A stretch of 64,000 nucleotides of DNA from Pseudomonas sp. BN417 (GTDB taxonomy: Bacteria; Pseudomonadota; Gammaproteobacteria; Pseudomonadales; Pseudomonadaceae). The stretch covers positions 1-64,000 of the forward strand of contig NZ_SSOJ01000041.1 in NCBI RefSeq assembly GCF_029871205.1, written 5' to 3'. Both the position numbers and the translations under genes were made by a program. The notes beneath the pieces were generated by a model. That model had not been told where the DNA came from. It saw only the letters and a program-made list of their open reading frames with translations, and did no database searches. Each line of letters starts with the position of its first letter. Within the stretch, counting starts at the first letter, position 1. Below, in pieces: positions 24,703 to 32,438 of the stretch.

Positions 24703-26198
24703 ATCACCTGCAGATCCTGCCCATCCTGATTCCGCTGTTCGCCGGCGGCCTGCTGCTGGTGCTGCCGTCCAACGAGCGCCTGAAGCGCAGCCTGTCGGTG
24801 CTCGCCACCCTGGCCCTGGTGCCGCTGGCCCTGCTGCTGATGCAGCAGGCCGACGACGGCCAGCTGCGGGTCTACGCCCTGGGTGGCTGGCAGCCGCCTT
24901 TCGGCATCGTGCTGATGCTGGACCGCCTGGCCGCGCTGATGCTGCTGGCCACCGCCGTGCTGGCCAGCGCCGCAGTGCTCTACGCCGTGCGTGGCGACGA
25001 CCGCGCCGGGCTGCGTTTCCATGCGCTGTTCCAGTTCCAGCTGTTGGGGATCAACGGCGCCTTCCTCACCGGCGACCTGTTCAACCTCTTCGTCTTCTTC
25101 GAGATCCTGCTGATCGCCTCCTATGCGTTGCTGCTGCACGGCGGCGGCGCGGAGCGGGTGAGGGCGGGCCTGCACTACGTGATCCTCAACCTCGCCGGCT
25201 CGGCGCTGTTCCTGATCGCGGTCGGCACCCTCTATGGCATCACCGGTACCCTGAACATGGCCGACATGGCCCGCCAGGTGGCCGCCGCCGGACCGGACCA
25301 GGCGCCGGTGCTGGCCGCCGCCGGGCTGCTCCTGCTCCTGGTGTTCGCGCTCAAGGCGGCACTGCTGCCGCTGTACTTCTGGCTGCCGCGCGCCTACGCC
25401 GCCGCCAGCGCACCGGTGGCGGCGCTCTTCGCGATCATGACCAAGGTGGGCATCTACTCGATCCTGCGGGTCTACAGCCTGGTCTTCGGCCCCGAGGCCG
25501 GCGAGCTGGCCAACCTGGCCCAGGCGTGGCTCTGGCCCCTGGCCCTGGCCACCGTGATCGTCGGCGCCCTCGGCGCCCTGGCCGCTAGCACCCTGCAGGG
25601 CCTGCTGGCCTACCTGGTGGTGGTGTCGGCCGGTACCCTGCTGGCGGCCATCGCCCTGGGCACGCCCGAGGCCCAGGGCGCGGCGCTCTTCTATCTGTTG
25701 CACAGCACCTGGGTGGCCGGCGCGCTGTTCCTGCTCGCCGACCTGGTCAGCCGCCAGCGCGGCGACAAGGGTTGCAACCTGGTGCAGGGTCCGGCCCTGC
25801 AGAATCCGCACATCCTCGGCGCCGCCTTCTTCTTCGGCGCCATCGCGGTCGCCGGCCTGCCGCCGTTGTCGGGCTTCTTCGCCAAGGTCCTGCTGCTACA
25901 GGCGGTGCCGCCGGGCGGTGGGGCACTGCCGCTGTGGAGCGTGCTGTTGCTGGGGGGCTTCATCAGCCTGGTCGCCCTGAGCCGCGCCGGCAGCACCCTG
26001 TTCTGGCGCACCGGCAACACCATGCTCGGCAGCGCCGAGCTGGATGGTGGCCGGCTCTTCGCCACGCTGCTGCTGCTGGCCGGCAGCATCGCCCTGGTGG
26101 CCTTCGCCCAGCCGCTGCTGGACTACGCCCGGGCCAGCGCCGCGCAGTTGCATGACCTGAACCTGTACCGCGGCATTCTCGGGGAGGCCGGAGCATGA
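24699..26198 (+). CDS. mrpD: Mrp/Sha antiporter subunit D (NuoN/M-like)
   Basis: A 499-residue membrane protein of the complex I proton-channel family with about 14 helices. Family features include the channel glutamate segment LFVFFEILLIASYALL, LKAALLPLYFWLPRAYAAASAPVAALFAIMTKVG and LQGLLAYLVVVSAGTLL. Together with MrpA it forms the ion-translocating core. It overlaps both neighbours by 4 bases, so the operon is translated in a coupled way. Confidence 0.94.
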   Translation: MNHLQILPILIPLFAGGLLLVLPSNERLKRSLSVLATLALVPLALLLMQQADDGQLRVYALGGWQPPFGIVLMLDRLAALMLLATAVLASAAVLYAVRGDDRAGLRFHALFQFQLLGINGAFLTGDLFNLFVFFEILLIASYALLLHGGGAERVRAGLHYVILNLAGSALFLIAVGTLYGITGTLNMADMARQVAAAGPDQAPVLAAAGLLLLLVFALKAALLPLYFWLPRAYAAASAPVAALFAIMTKVGIYSILRVYSLVFGPEAGELANLAQAWLWPLALATVIVGALGALAASTLQGLLAYLVVVSAGTLLAAIALGTPEAQGAALFYLLHSTWVAGALFLLADLVSRQRGDKGCNLVQGPALQNPHILGAAFFFGAIAVAGLPPLSGFFAKVLLLQAVPPGGGALPLWSVLLLGGFISLVALSRAGSTLFWRTGNTMLGSAELDGGRLFATLLLLAGSIALVAFAQPLLDYARASAAQLHDLNLYRGILGEAGA

Positions 26199-26695
26199 TG
26201 CGTCGACTCTTTCCCCATCCCGCCGAAAGCCTGCTGCTGCTGCTGGTCTGGCTGCTGCTGGTGGATTCGTTCGCCTTCGGCCACTGGCTGCTGGGCGGCT
26301 TCCTCGGCTGGGCGATTCCCTTCTGCTTCAAGCCGCTGCTGATCGAGCGGCCCAAGCGCTGGCACGCCCTGAAGCTGTTTCGCTTCCTGCTGATGGTGAT
26401 AGGCGATGTGCTGGTGGCCAACTTCCATGTGGCGCGGCTGACCCTGGGCCGGGTCGAGGCGCTGCGCCCGGCCTTCATCGAGGTGCCCATCGAGCTGGAC
26501 AACGAGTTGGCCATCAGCGTGCTGGTGAGCGTGGTGTCGCTGACGCCGGGTTCGCTCGCCGCCGACCTCAGCGCCGACCGCCGGACCCTGCTGGTGCATG
26601 GCCTGGACGTGCCGGACAAGGCCGCCATGGTGGCCGAGATCAAGACGCGCTACGAGGCGCCGCTGAAGGAGATATTCCCATGCTCGCCTACGTGA
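26195..26695 (+). CDS. mrpE: Mrp/Sha antiporter subunit E
   Basis: A 166-residue protein with N-terminal helices (LLLLLVWLLLVDSFAFGHWLLGGFLGWAIP) and a cytosolic C-terminal domain with the MrpE signature ISVLVSVVSLTPGSLAADLSAD and VHGLDVPDKAAM. It is required for assembly of the antiporter complex. It overlaps mrpD by 4 bases and mrpF by 16 bases, the longest overlap in this operon. Confidence 0.93.
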   Translation: MMRRLFPHPAESLLLLLVWLLLVDSFAFGHWLLGGFLGWAIPFCFKPLLIERPKRWHALKLFRFLLMVIGDVLVANFHVARLTLGRVEALRPAFIEVPIELDNELAISVLVSVVSLTPGSLAADLSADRRTLLVHGLDVPDKAAMVAEIKTRYEAPLKEIFPCSPT

Positions 26696-26949
26696 TCCCG
26701 CTGTGCCTGGCCATGCTCGGCCTGGCGTTGCTGCTGGCCCTGGCCCGGCTGATCAAGGGGCCCTGCCTGCCGGATCGCGTGCTGGCGCTGGACACCCTCT
26801 ACGTCAACGCCATTGCGATGCTGATGCTCTATGGCATCTGGAAGGGCAGCGAGCTGTTCTTCGAAGTGGCGTTGCTCATCGCCGTGCTGGGCTTCGTCAG
26901 CACGGTGGCAGTGGCCAAATACATGCTGCGCGGAGACATCATCGAATGA
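26680..26949 (+). CDS. mrpF: Mrp/Sha antiporter subunit F
   Basis: An 89-residue three-helix protein with the family core LIKGPCLPDRVLALDTLYVNAIAML and the C-terminal segment FFEVALLIAVLGFVSTVAVAKYM. The conserved Asp in DRVLALD is thought to take part in ion movement. Its start lies inside the 3' end of mrpE, and its stop overlaps the mrpG ATG by 4 bases. Confidence 0.93.
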   Translation: MLAYVIPLCLAMLGLALLLALARLIKGPCLPDRVLALDTLYVNAIAMLMLYGIWKGSELFFEVALLIAVLGFVSTVAVAKYMLRGDIIE

Positions 26950-27293
26950 TCGGCGAACCCCTGGCCCTCTGGGTGGAAATACTCGTCTCGCTGCTGTTGA
27001 TCCTCGGCAGCCTCTTTGTGCTGATCGGCGCCCTCGGGCTGTATCGCCTGCCAGATTTTTTCATGCGCCTGCACGGCCCGACCAAGGCCACCACCCTGGG
27101 GGTCGGCGGCGTAGTGGTGGCTTCGCTGGTGTTCTTCTCGGCCGGCCGTGACGGCCTCAGCCTGCACGAACTGCTGATCAGCCTGTTCCTCTTCATCAGT
27201 GCGCCGGTCAGCGCCTACATGCTGGCCAAGGCCGCGGTCCTGCAGCAATTGCCCCTGGACCAGAAGACCCGCGGCAAGCCCTGGGACCAGTGA
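26946..27293 (+). CDS. mrpG: Mrp/Sha antiporter subunit G
   Basis: A 115-residue protein with three helices and the MrpG signature GALGLYRLPDFFMRLHGPTKATTLG, followed by SLFLFISAPVSAYMLAKAAV. It is the last gene of the antiporter operon. It starts with the ATG at 26946, coupled to the mrpF stop. The six-gene order A(B)-C-D-E-F-G is complete, so the antiporter should be functional. Confidence 0.94.
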   Translation: MIGEPLALWVEILVSLLLILGSLFVLIGALGLYRLPDFFMRLHGPTKATTLGVGGVVVASLVFFSAGRDGLSLHELLISLFLFISAPVSAYMLAKAAVLQQLPLDQKTRGKPWDQ

Positions 27294-27365
27294 GCGCTAC
27301 AGTTTTTCCAGCTCGTTGTGCCTGTCTGGGGCGGGGAGCGCCCGCCTAGACTGGCGTTTTTCCAC

Positions 27366-27377
27366 AGGAGGTGATCC
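27366..27377 (+). promoter_or_regulatory. Extended perfect Shine-Dalgarno of the EamA gene
   Basis: AGGAGGTGATCC abuts the ATG at 27378 and is complementary over 12 bases to the 3' end of bacterial 16S rRNA (5'-GGATCACCTCCT). The core GGAGG is 6 bases from the start. It is much longer than any other ribosome site in this window. Confidence 0.8.
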
Positions 27378-28283
27378 ATGGCGCAGCAAGGTCGACTGGT
27401 GGCGGTGGCCTGCCTGGTACTGGCCATGGCGCTCTGGGGCAGCTCCTTCATCGCCCTCAAGCTGGCCTTTCGCGAGGTCGCGCCGCATTGGGTGATCTTC
27501 GCCCGGATGGCCCTCGGCAGCCTGGTCTTCCTGCTCGCCTGGCGCTGGCGCGGCAATCTCGACTACCGCCCTGGCGACTGGAAGTACCTGCTGGGCCTGG
27601 CCGCCTGCGAGCCTTGCCTCTACTTCATCTTCGAAGCCCTGGCGCTGCAGCACACCAGTGCGTCCCAGGCCGGCATGATCACCGCGCTCCTGCCGCTGCT
27701 GGTGGCGGTAGGCGCCTTCGCCCTGCTGCACGAACGCATTACCCGCAGCACCCTGGCCGGCTTCCTCCTGGCAGTGTTCGGCGCCGTCTGGTTGAGCCTG
27801 GCCGGCGAATCCGACGCCCATGGGCCGCAGCCGCTGCTGGGCAACTTCTACGAATTCGTCGCCATGCTCTGCGCCACCGGCTACACCCTGCTGCTCAAGC
27901 ACCTGTCGGCGCGCTACTCGGCGTTCTTCCTCACCGCCATGCAGGCCTTCATCGGCAGCCTGTTCTTCCTGCCACTGGCCTGGGTCACCTCACCGCTGCC
28001 GGGGTCGGTCAGCGTCCTGGGCGTAGGCGCCTTGCTCTACCTGGGCACAGTGGTCACGGTGGGCGCCTACGGCCTCTACAACTTCGGCGTGTCGCGCCTG
28101 CCGGCCAGCCAGGCCACCGGTTTCATCAACCTGATCCCGGTGTTCACCCTGGTCTTCGCCTGGTATTTCCTCGGCGAGCGGCTGACGGGCATGCAACTGC
28201 TGGCGGCGGGCCTGGTGTTCGCCGGCGTGGCATTGAGCCAGTGGCGCAGCACCGCGCCGGCACCGGCAGGCGTTCTGGACTAG
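27378..28283 (+). CDS. EamA/DMT-superfamily transporter
   Basis: A 301-residue inner-membrane protein with ten predicted helices in two EamA repeats. The first starts at LVAVACLVLAMALWGSSFIALK and contains the ASQAGMITALLPLLVAVGAFALLHERIT signature. The second starts near LGNFYEFVAMLCATGYTLL and contains ASQATGFINLIPVFTLVFAWYFLGERLTGMQ. The family exports amino acids or metabolites, and the substrate is not predictable. It has an unusually long ribosome-binding site. It converges on the GAPDH gene with a 2-base gap and no visible terminator. Confidence 0.92.
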   Translation: MAQQGRLVAVACLVLAMALWGSSFIALKLAFREVAPHWVIFARMALGSLVFLLAWRWRGNLDYRPGDWKYLLGLAACEPCLYFIFEALALQHTSASQAGMITALLPLLVAVGAFALLHERITRSTLAGFLLAVFGAVWLSLAGESDAHGPQPLLGNFYEFVAMLCATGYTLLLKHLSARYSAFFLTAMQAFIGSLFFLPLAWVTSPLPGSVSVLGVGALLYLGTVVTVGAYGLYNFGVSRLPASQATGFINLIPVFTLVFAWYFLGERLTGMQLLAAGLVFAGVALSQWRSTAPAPAGVLD

Positions 28284-28285
28284 CC

Positions 28286-29284
28286 CTAGGGCGTCAGCCA
28301 GGCCAGCAGCACGTCCAGCATGCGGTTGGCGAAGGCCCACTCGTTGTCGTACCAGGCCAGCACCTTCACCAGCTCTCCCTGTACCCGGGTGTGGTTGAGG
28401 TCCACCACACAGGAAATGGGGTAGCCGTTGAAGTCACTGGACACCAGGGGCAGCGAGTTGCATTCCATCACCCCCGGCGGCAGGTCGCGGGCGCCGGCCG
28501 CCAGGGCGTTGTTGATGGCCTCGCGGCTGGCTGGGCGCTCGGCGATGAAGCTGAGGTCCAGCAAGGACACGTTGGGCGTCGGCACCCGTACCGCCAGGCC
28601 ATCCAGGCGCCCGGCCAGTTCCGGCAACACCAGGCCGATGGCCTTGGCCGCGCCAGTGCTGGTGGGGATCATCGAGAGCGCTGCGGCGCGGGACCGATAG
28701 AGGTCGCCGTGGCTCTTGTCCAGGAGGTTCTGGTCGTTGGTGTAGGCGTGCACCGTGGTTACCAGGCCGCTGCGGATGCCCACTTCACGGTGCAGCAGCA
28801 TGGCCAGGGGCGCCAGGCAGTTGGTGGTGCAGGAGGCGTTGGAGACGATCTGCTGGCTGCCCAGCAGCTCATGGTTGACGCCGTAGACCACCGTCAGGTC
28901 GGCGCTATCGAGCGGGTGTGATAACAGCACGCGCGGCGCGCCGGCGGTGAGGTGCTGTTCCACCTGAGCGCGTTTCTTCATCTTGCCCGAGCATTCCAGC
29001 ACCAGGTCCACACCCAACTGCTGCCAGGGCAGGTTGACCGGATCGCGCTCGCGCAGCAGGCGGATGGTCTGGCCGTTCACCTGCAGGTGGTCGTCGTGCA
29101 GGGCGACGTGGCCGGGAAAGCGGCCGAAGGTGGAGTCGAAGCGGGTGAGGTGGGCCAGCGACTCGAAGTCGCCGAGGTCGTTGATGGCTTCGATGCGCAG
29201 GCGCTGGTCGAGACCTCTCTCGAACAGCGCACGAACCACAGCGCGACCGATGCGCCCGTATCCATTCAGGGCGATTCGCAGCAT
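28286..29284 (-). CDS. gap: Type I glyceraldehyde-3-phosphate dehydrogenase
   Basis: A 332-residue NAD-dependent dehydrogenase. The Rossmann motif NGYGRIGR is at 7-14. Asp36 in AINDL favours NAD over NADP. Catalytic Cys152 lies in SNASCTTNC and His179 in TTVHAYTNDQ. AALSMIPTSTGAAKAIG and YDNEWAFANRM complete the family. The sequence TVHAYTNDQNLLDKSH is GAPDH-like rather than erythrose-4-phosphate dehydrogenase-like, although that alternative (epd) cannot be excluded by eye. It stands apart from glycolytic clusters, so it may be a secondary paralogue. No operon partners are evident. Confidence 0.88.
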   Translation of the reverse strand: MLRIALNGYGRIGRAVVRALFERGLDQRLRIEAINDLGDFESLAHLTRFDSTFGRFPGHVALHDDHLQVNGQTIRLLRERDPVNLPWQQLGVDLVLECSGKMKKRAQVEQHLTAGAPRVLLSHPLDSADLTVVYGVNHELLGSQQIVSNASCTTNCLAPLAMLLHREVGIRSGLVTTVHAYTNDQNLLDKSHGDLYRSRAAALSMIPTSTGAAKAIGLVLPELAGRLDGLAVRVPTPNVSLLDLSFIAERPASREAINNALAAGARDLPPGVMECNSLPLVSSDFNGYPISCVVDLNHTRVQGELVKVLAWYDNEWAFANRMLDVLLAWLTP

Positions 29285-29381
29285 GGCATTCTCCTTCCGG
29301 TTGTCCTTCGTTCAGCTTAGCGACGAAGGGCCCGAAGGGTGTCCGTTGTTGCCGGGGGAATGCTTGGCAGAGACCGTGGGA

Positions 29382-30053
29382 TCAGTCGTCGCGGGCGCCG
29401 CCGAAGGAGGCGCAGCCCCTTTGCGGCTTGCCGTCCAGACGCAGTTCGGCGGTCAGGTGCTGGACCGCGCCACTCATGCTGTCGACGCAGCGCTGGGGTG
29501 CCACCCAGAGTTCCAGGCGCTGGCCGTTGGCTTCGCTGGACAGGTTGAAGCGCCCATCAGGCAGTTGTTCCTCCATGTAGGGCAGGGGCAGGGAGGGCTG
29601 GCCGGGCCGGTCGAGCACCAGGCCCTTGCCGCTGACGTTGATGCTCCAGTCCGGCTCGTGGCCGCCGGCACGCAGCAGCAGGCGCTTGAAGTTGGGGTCC
29701 TCGCAGCCGTGGCCTTCACGTTGCAGGCGATAGAGCGTCTGCAGGTTCAGCTGGCCGTCGGCGCCCTGCACGCCGCTCGGGCCCATGCTGGCGCGGACAT
29801 CGGCGAACAGCGTGCCGGGGCCGTCCGCCGAGAGGTTCGCGGCCTCGGGCAGCAGGCCGGTAGCGCCGCTGTCCACCAGGGCGAAGCGGCGTTGCTCGCC
29901 GCAGGGGCGGAACATCACCTGGCCAGCGTCTACGCTCAGCTCACCCTGCAGACGCACCAGGTTGGCGGCAGGGGCGGGGGCCTTTTCGGCGAACATCTGG
30001 CAGGCGCCGAACAGGGGCAAGAGGCTGAACAGCAGGGGGCGGGCGAAACGCAT
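29382..30053 (-). CDS. COG3650-type putative lipoprotein
   Basis: A 223-residue protein with an N-terminal signal sequence ending LLPLFGAC (a lipobox-like site near residue 18). It contains two weakly similar beta domains. The first includes FRPCGEQRRFALVD and the second GGHEPDWSINVSGKG, which matches the GNEPFW-type motif of the COG3650/YbaY-like lipoproteins. Five cysteines could form disulfides in the periplasm. The function is unknown. It is monocistronic, divergent from the DUF488 gene and upstream of gap on the same strand. Confidence 0.82.
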   Translation of the reverse strand: MRFARPLLFSLLPLFGACQMFAEKAPAPAANLVRLQGELSVDAGQVMFRPCGEQRRFALVDSGATGLLPEAANLSADGPGTLFADVRASMGPSGVQGADGQLNLQTLYRLQREGHGCEDPNFKRLLLRAGGHEPDWSINVSGKGLVLDRPGQPSLPLPYMEEQLPDGRFNLSSEANGQRLELWVAPQRCVDSMSGAVQHLTAELRLDGKPQRGCASFGGARDD

Positions 30054-30122
30054 CGGGGGTCTCCTTCAGGGAGCGGCCAAGTTACCGGTGCGGGGCGCCC
30101 AGCTCAAGGGTGGAGAGGGCGG

Positions 30123-30518
30123 ATGATCCAGTACAAGCGCGTCTACGAGCCTGTGGATAAGCAAGACGGCCAGCGCGTGCTGGTGGATCGCCTCTGGCCG
30201 CGGGGTTGCCGCAAGGATGCCCTGGGGCTGGCGGCCTGGCTGCGCGAGGTGGCGCCCTCCGATGGCCTGCGCAAGCAGTTCTGCCACGACCCGGCGCTGT
30301 TCGACGAATTCCGCCTGCTCTACCGCGCCGAGCTGGCGGCCCATCCCGAGCACTGGCAGGGACTGCTGGAGATGGCGCGCAAAGGCCACCTCACGCTGCT
30401 CTATGCGGCACGCGACGAAGCGCACAACAACGCCCGGGTACTGGCCGAGTTCCTCGAGGAGGAACTGGAACGCGGCGGCCCGCCCAGCTCGCCGGTGTGT
30501 TACGCCGGCGAGCTCTAG
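30123..30518 (+). CDS. DUF488 family protein (YeaO-like)
   Basis: A 131-residue cytosolic protein with the DUF488 motifs YKRVYEPVDKQDGQRVLVDRLWPRG near the N-terminus, LRKQFCHDP in the middle and TLLYAARDEAHNNARVLAEFLEE near the end. Its Asp/Arg/Trp cluster VDRLWPRG is the presumed active or binding site. The family has no confirmed activity. The ATG at 30123 is preceded by GGAGAGGGCGG. A much longer in-frame extension to the left is antisense to other genes and is rejected. Confidence 0.9.
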   Translation: MIQYKRVYEPVDKQDGQRVLVDRLWPRGCRKDALGLAAWLREVAPSDGLRKQFCHDPALFDEFRLLYRAELAAHPEHWQGLLEMARKGHLTLLYAARDEAHNNARVLAEFLEEELERGGPPSSPVCYAGEL

Positions 30519-30533
30519 CTGGCCTGTGGGCTG

Positions 30534-31133
30534 TCACCAGACCCGATAGACCTGTCCGGTCTGTGCACCTTCGGCGCTCTTGGCGTAGGCGAGGGCAGCC
30601 AGTGCGGCGGGCACTGCCTTGTAGCCACGGAAGTAGGGGGCGTAGGCGGGCAGGGCTTCCTCGATCACAGTGGGGCTGACGCTGTTGATGCGGATCCCGC
30701 GTGGCAGTTCGATGGCGGCGCTGCGCACGAAGGCGTCGATGGCGCCGTTGACCAGGCTGGCCGAGGCGCCGTAGCGGATCGGGTCATCGCTGAGCACGCC
30801 GGAGGTCAGGGTGAAGGACGCGCCATCGTTGGCGAACTCGCGGCCGATCAGCACCAGGTTGACCTGGCCCATCAGCTTGTCCTTCAGGCCGATGGCGAAC
30901 TCGGCCTCGCTCATCTCGGCCAGGGCGCCGAAATGCACCTTGCCTACCGCGCTGATCAGGGCATCGAAGGGGCCGGCCTGCTCGAACATCTGGCGGATCG
31001 ACGCCGGGTCGGTGATGTTCACCCGCAGGTCGCCGCTGCTGTGGCCGACGCGGACGATCTCGTGGCGCTCCTTCAATTCGTTGTCGATGGCTCTGCCGAT
31101 GGTGCCGCTGGCACCGACGAGGATGATTCTCAT
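30534..31133 (-). CDS. Short-chain dehydrogenase/reductase
   Basis: A 199-residue Rossmann-fold protein that is short for an SDR. The nucleotide motif GASGTIG is at 7-13. The catalytic Tyr-x3-Lys motif is not obvious. RYGASASLVNGAIDAFVR occupies that position, with Tyr present but the expected Lys replaced, so it may be an atypical or non-catalytic member. It is divergent from a LysR gene with repeats between them that look like the regulator's binding site. The substrate is unknown. The ATG at 31133 follows GGAG. Confidence 0.87.
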   Translation of the reverse strand: MRIILVGASGTIGRAIDNELKERHEIVRVGHSSGDLRVNITDPASIRQMFEQAGPFDALISAVGKVHFGALAEMSEAEFAIGLKDKLMGQVNLVLIGREFANDGASFTLTSGVLSDDPIRYGASASLVNGAIDAFVRSAAIELPRGIRINSVSPTVIEEALPAYAPYFRGYKAVPAALAALAYAKSAEGAQTGQVYRVW

Positions 31134-31203
31134 GGGGTGGCTCCTGGGTTGTTGTAGGACTTCTCGCTCAGTGTAGAGTGGCCTCTGTGATCGATAATCC
31201 ATG

Positions 31204-31234
31204 CAATTGGAAATCTTTGATTTTCAATTGGAAA
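31204..31234. promoter_or_regulatory. Direct repeats CAATTGGAAA in SDR/LysR divergent promoter
   Basis: Identical 10-mers at 31204-31213 and 31225-31234 are offset by 21 bp, about two helical turns. The second copy is part of the palindrome TTTTCAATTGGAAA. The spacing suits a dimer or tetramer of the LysR regulator encoded 20 bases downstream. Confidence 0.55.
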
Positions 31235-31253
31235 CAATCGAGTGGTATCCGCC

Positions 31254-32168
31254 ATGAGCGATATGGAAGACCTGGCAGCCTTCGCGGTGCTGCTGGAGAG
31301 CGGCAGCTTTACCCGCGCCGCCGAGCGTCTGGGCTGCAGCAAGGGCCAGCTGTCCAAGCGCATCCGTCAGTTGGAGCAAGGGCTGGGCGCGGCGCTGCTG
31401 CACCGCACCACCCGACGTCTGGGCCTGACCGCTGCCGGGGCGGCGCTATTGCCTGAAGCCCAGGCCCTGGCCGCCCAGGCCGAGCGGGCGCGGCAGTCGG
31501 TGCGGCGCCTGCAGGAGGAACTGGCCGGCTGCGTACGGCTGACGGTGCCGGTGTCCCTGGGCGAGACCTTCTTCGATGCCTTGCTGCTGGATTTCACCCG
31601 CCAGCACGCGCAGATTCGCATCGAACTGGACCTGCACAACGGCTATCGCGACCTGGTGGCCGAAGGCTTCGACCTGGCCATCCGTTCCGGCATGGACATC
31701 GACGAGCGCCTGGTGGCCCGGCCGCTGTTCTCCCTGCAGGAAATCACCTGCGCCACGCCGGCCTACCTGGCGGCCCACGGCGAGCCCACGCAGCCGGCGG
31801 ACCTGGCCCGTCACCAGTGCCTGCTGAACACCCACTACAGCGGCTTCGAGGAATGGCTCTACCACCGCCAGCATCACGTGGAGCGGGTCCAGGTGGCGGG
31901 GGCGCTGGCCAGCAACCACTACAGCCTGTTGAAGAAGGCGGTGCTGACCGGCGCCGGCATAGCGCGGCTGCCGTCCTACATGATCTACGACGAACTGGCC
32001 GATGGTCGGCTGGTGTGGTTGCTGCGGGACTACCAGACGCGGCAGACGCCGGTGTTCCTGGTGCACCCCTGGCAGGCCGGCCTGCCCCGGCGCACCCAGG
32101 TGCTGGCGGACTACCTGCTGGGTTGGTTCGAGCGCAGTCGGAAGATGCTGGACAAGGCGGGGGAATGA
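31254..32168 (+). CDS. LysR-family transcriptional regulator
   Basis: A 304-residue LTTR with an N-terminal winged helix (LAAFAVLLESGSFTRAAERLGCSKGQLSKRIRQLEQ) and a C-terminal effector domain (PVSLGETFFDALLLDFTRQHAQI, then DLAIRSGMDIDERLVARPL). It probably controls the divergent SDR gene and itself through the CAATTGGAAA repeats. The ATG at 31254 is preferred to an upstream GTG at 31242. The effector is unknown. Confidence 0.93.
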   Translation: MSDMEDLAAFAVLLESGSFTRAAERLGCSKGQLSKRIRQLEQGLGAALLHRTTRRLGLTAAGAALLPEAQALAAQAERARQSVRRLQEELAGCVRLTVPVSLGETFFDALLLDFTRQHAQIRIELDLHNGYRDLVAEGFDLAIRSGMDIDERLVARPLFSLQEITCATPAYLAAHGEPTQPADLARHQCLLNTHYSGFEEWLYHRQHHVERVQVAGALASNHYSLLKKAVLTGAGIARLPSYMIYDELADGRLVWLLRDYQTRQTPVFLVHPWQAGLPRRTQVLADYLLGWFERSRKMLDKAGE

Positions 32169-32190
32169 AACGCAGGGGCTTTGCTATTCC

Positions 32191-32211
32191 TGTGGGGGCG
32201 AATTCATTCGC
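32191..32211. repeat. REP family A, single copy
   Basis: A 21-bp unit (TGTGGGGGCGAATTCATTCGC) 22 bases past the LysR stop, with no inverted partner directly beside it. The following sequence holds a small CCCGGAT-TGC-ATCCGGG hairpin. Confidence 0.8.
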
Positions 32212-32325
32212 CAAGCAGTCAGCAGCCTGGATGAAATCCAGGAAAATCCCACCGCCGCTCCCGGATTGCATCCGGGTTACGACTTGCTAGCCAAGGTGGG
32301 GGAACAGGGCGCGCTTTGCTTTTCC

Positions 32326-32424
32326 TGTGGGGGCGAATTCATTCGCTAAGGGCAGCGCAGCTACCCCTTTGGAATCTTGCAGGGCAGCCCTTCGGTCTGC
32401 ATAGCGAATGAATTCGCCCCCACA
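32326..32424. repeat. REPIN, family A
   Basis: Inverted units at 32326-32346 and 32404-32424 separated by 57 bases, between two convergent LysR genes. Confidence 0.85.
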
Positions 32425-32438
32425 AGGCCTGTCATCAG

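Noticed and set aside
28286-29284. GAPDH-like gene as erythrose-4-phosphate dehydrogenase (epd)
   Set aside because: The motifs TVHAYTNDQ and AALSMIPTSTGAAKA are GAPDH-like. The alternative is kept in the annotation but not chosen.
32191-32424. Repeated 21-mers as a CRISPR array
   Set aside because: The units are palindromic, of irregular spacing and mixed orientation, with no uniform spacers or cas genes. They are REPs.
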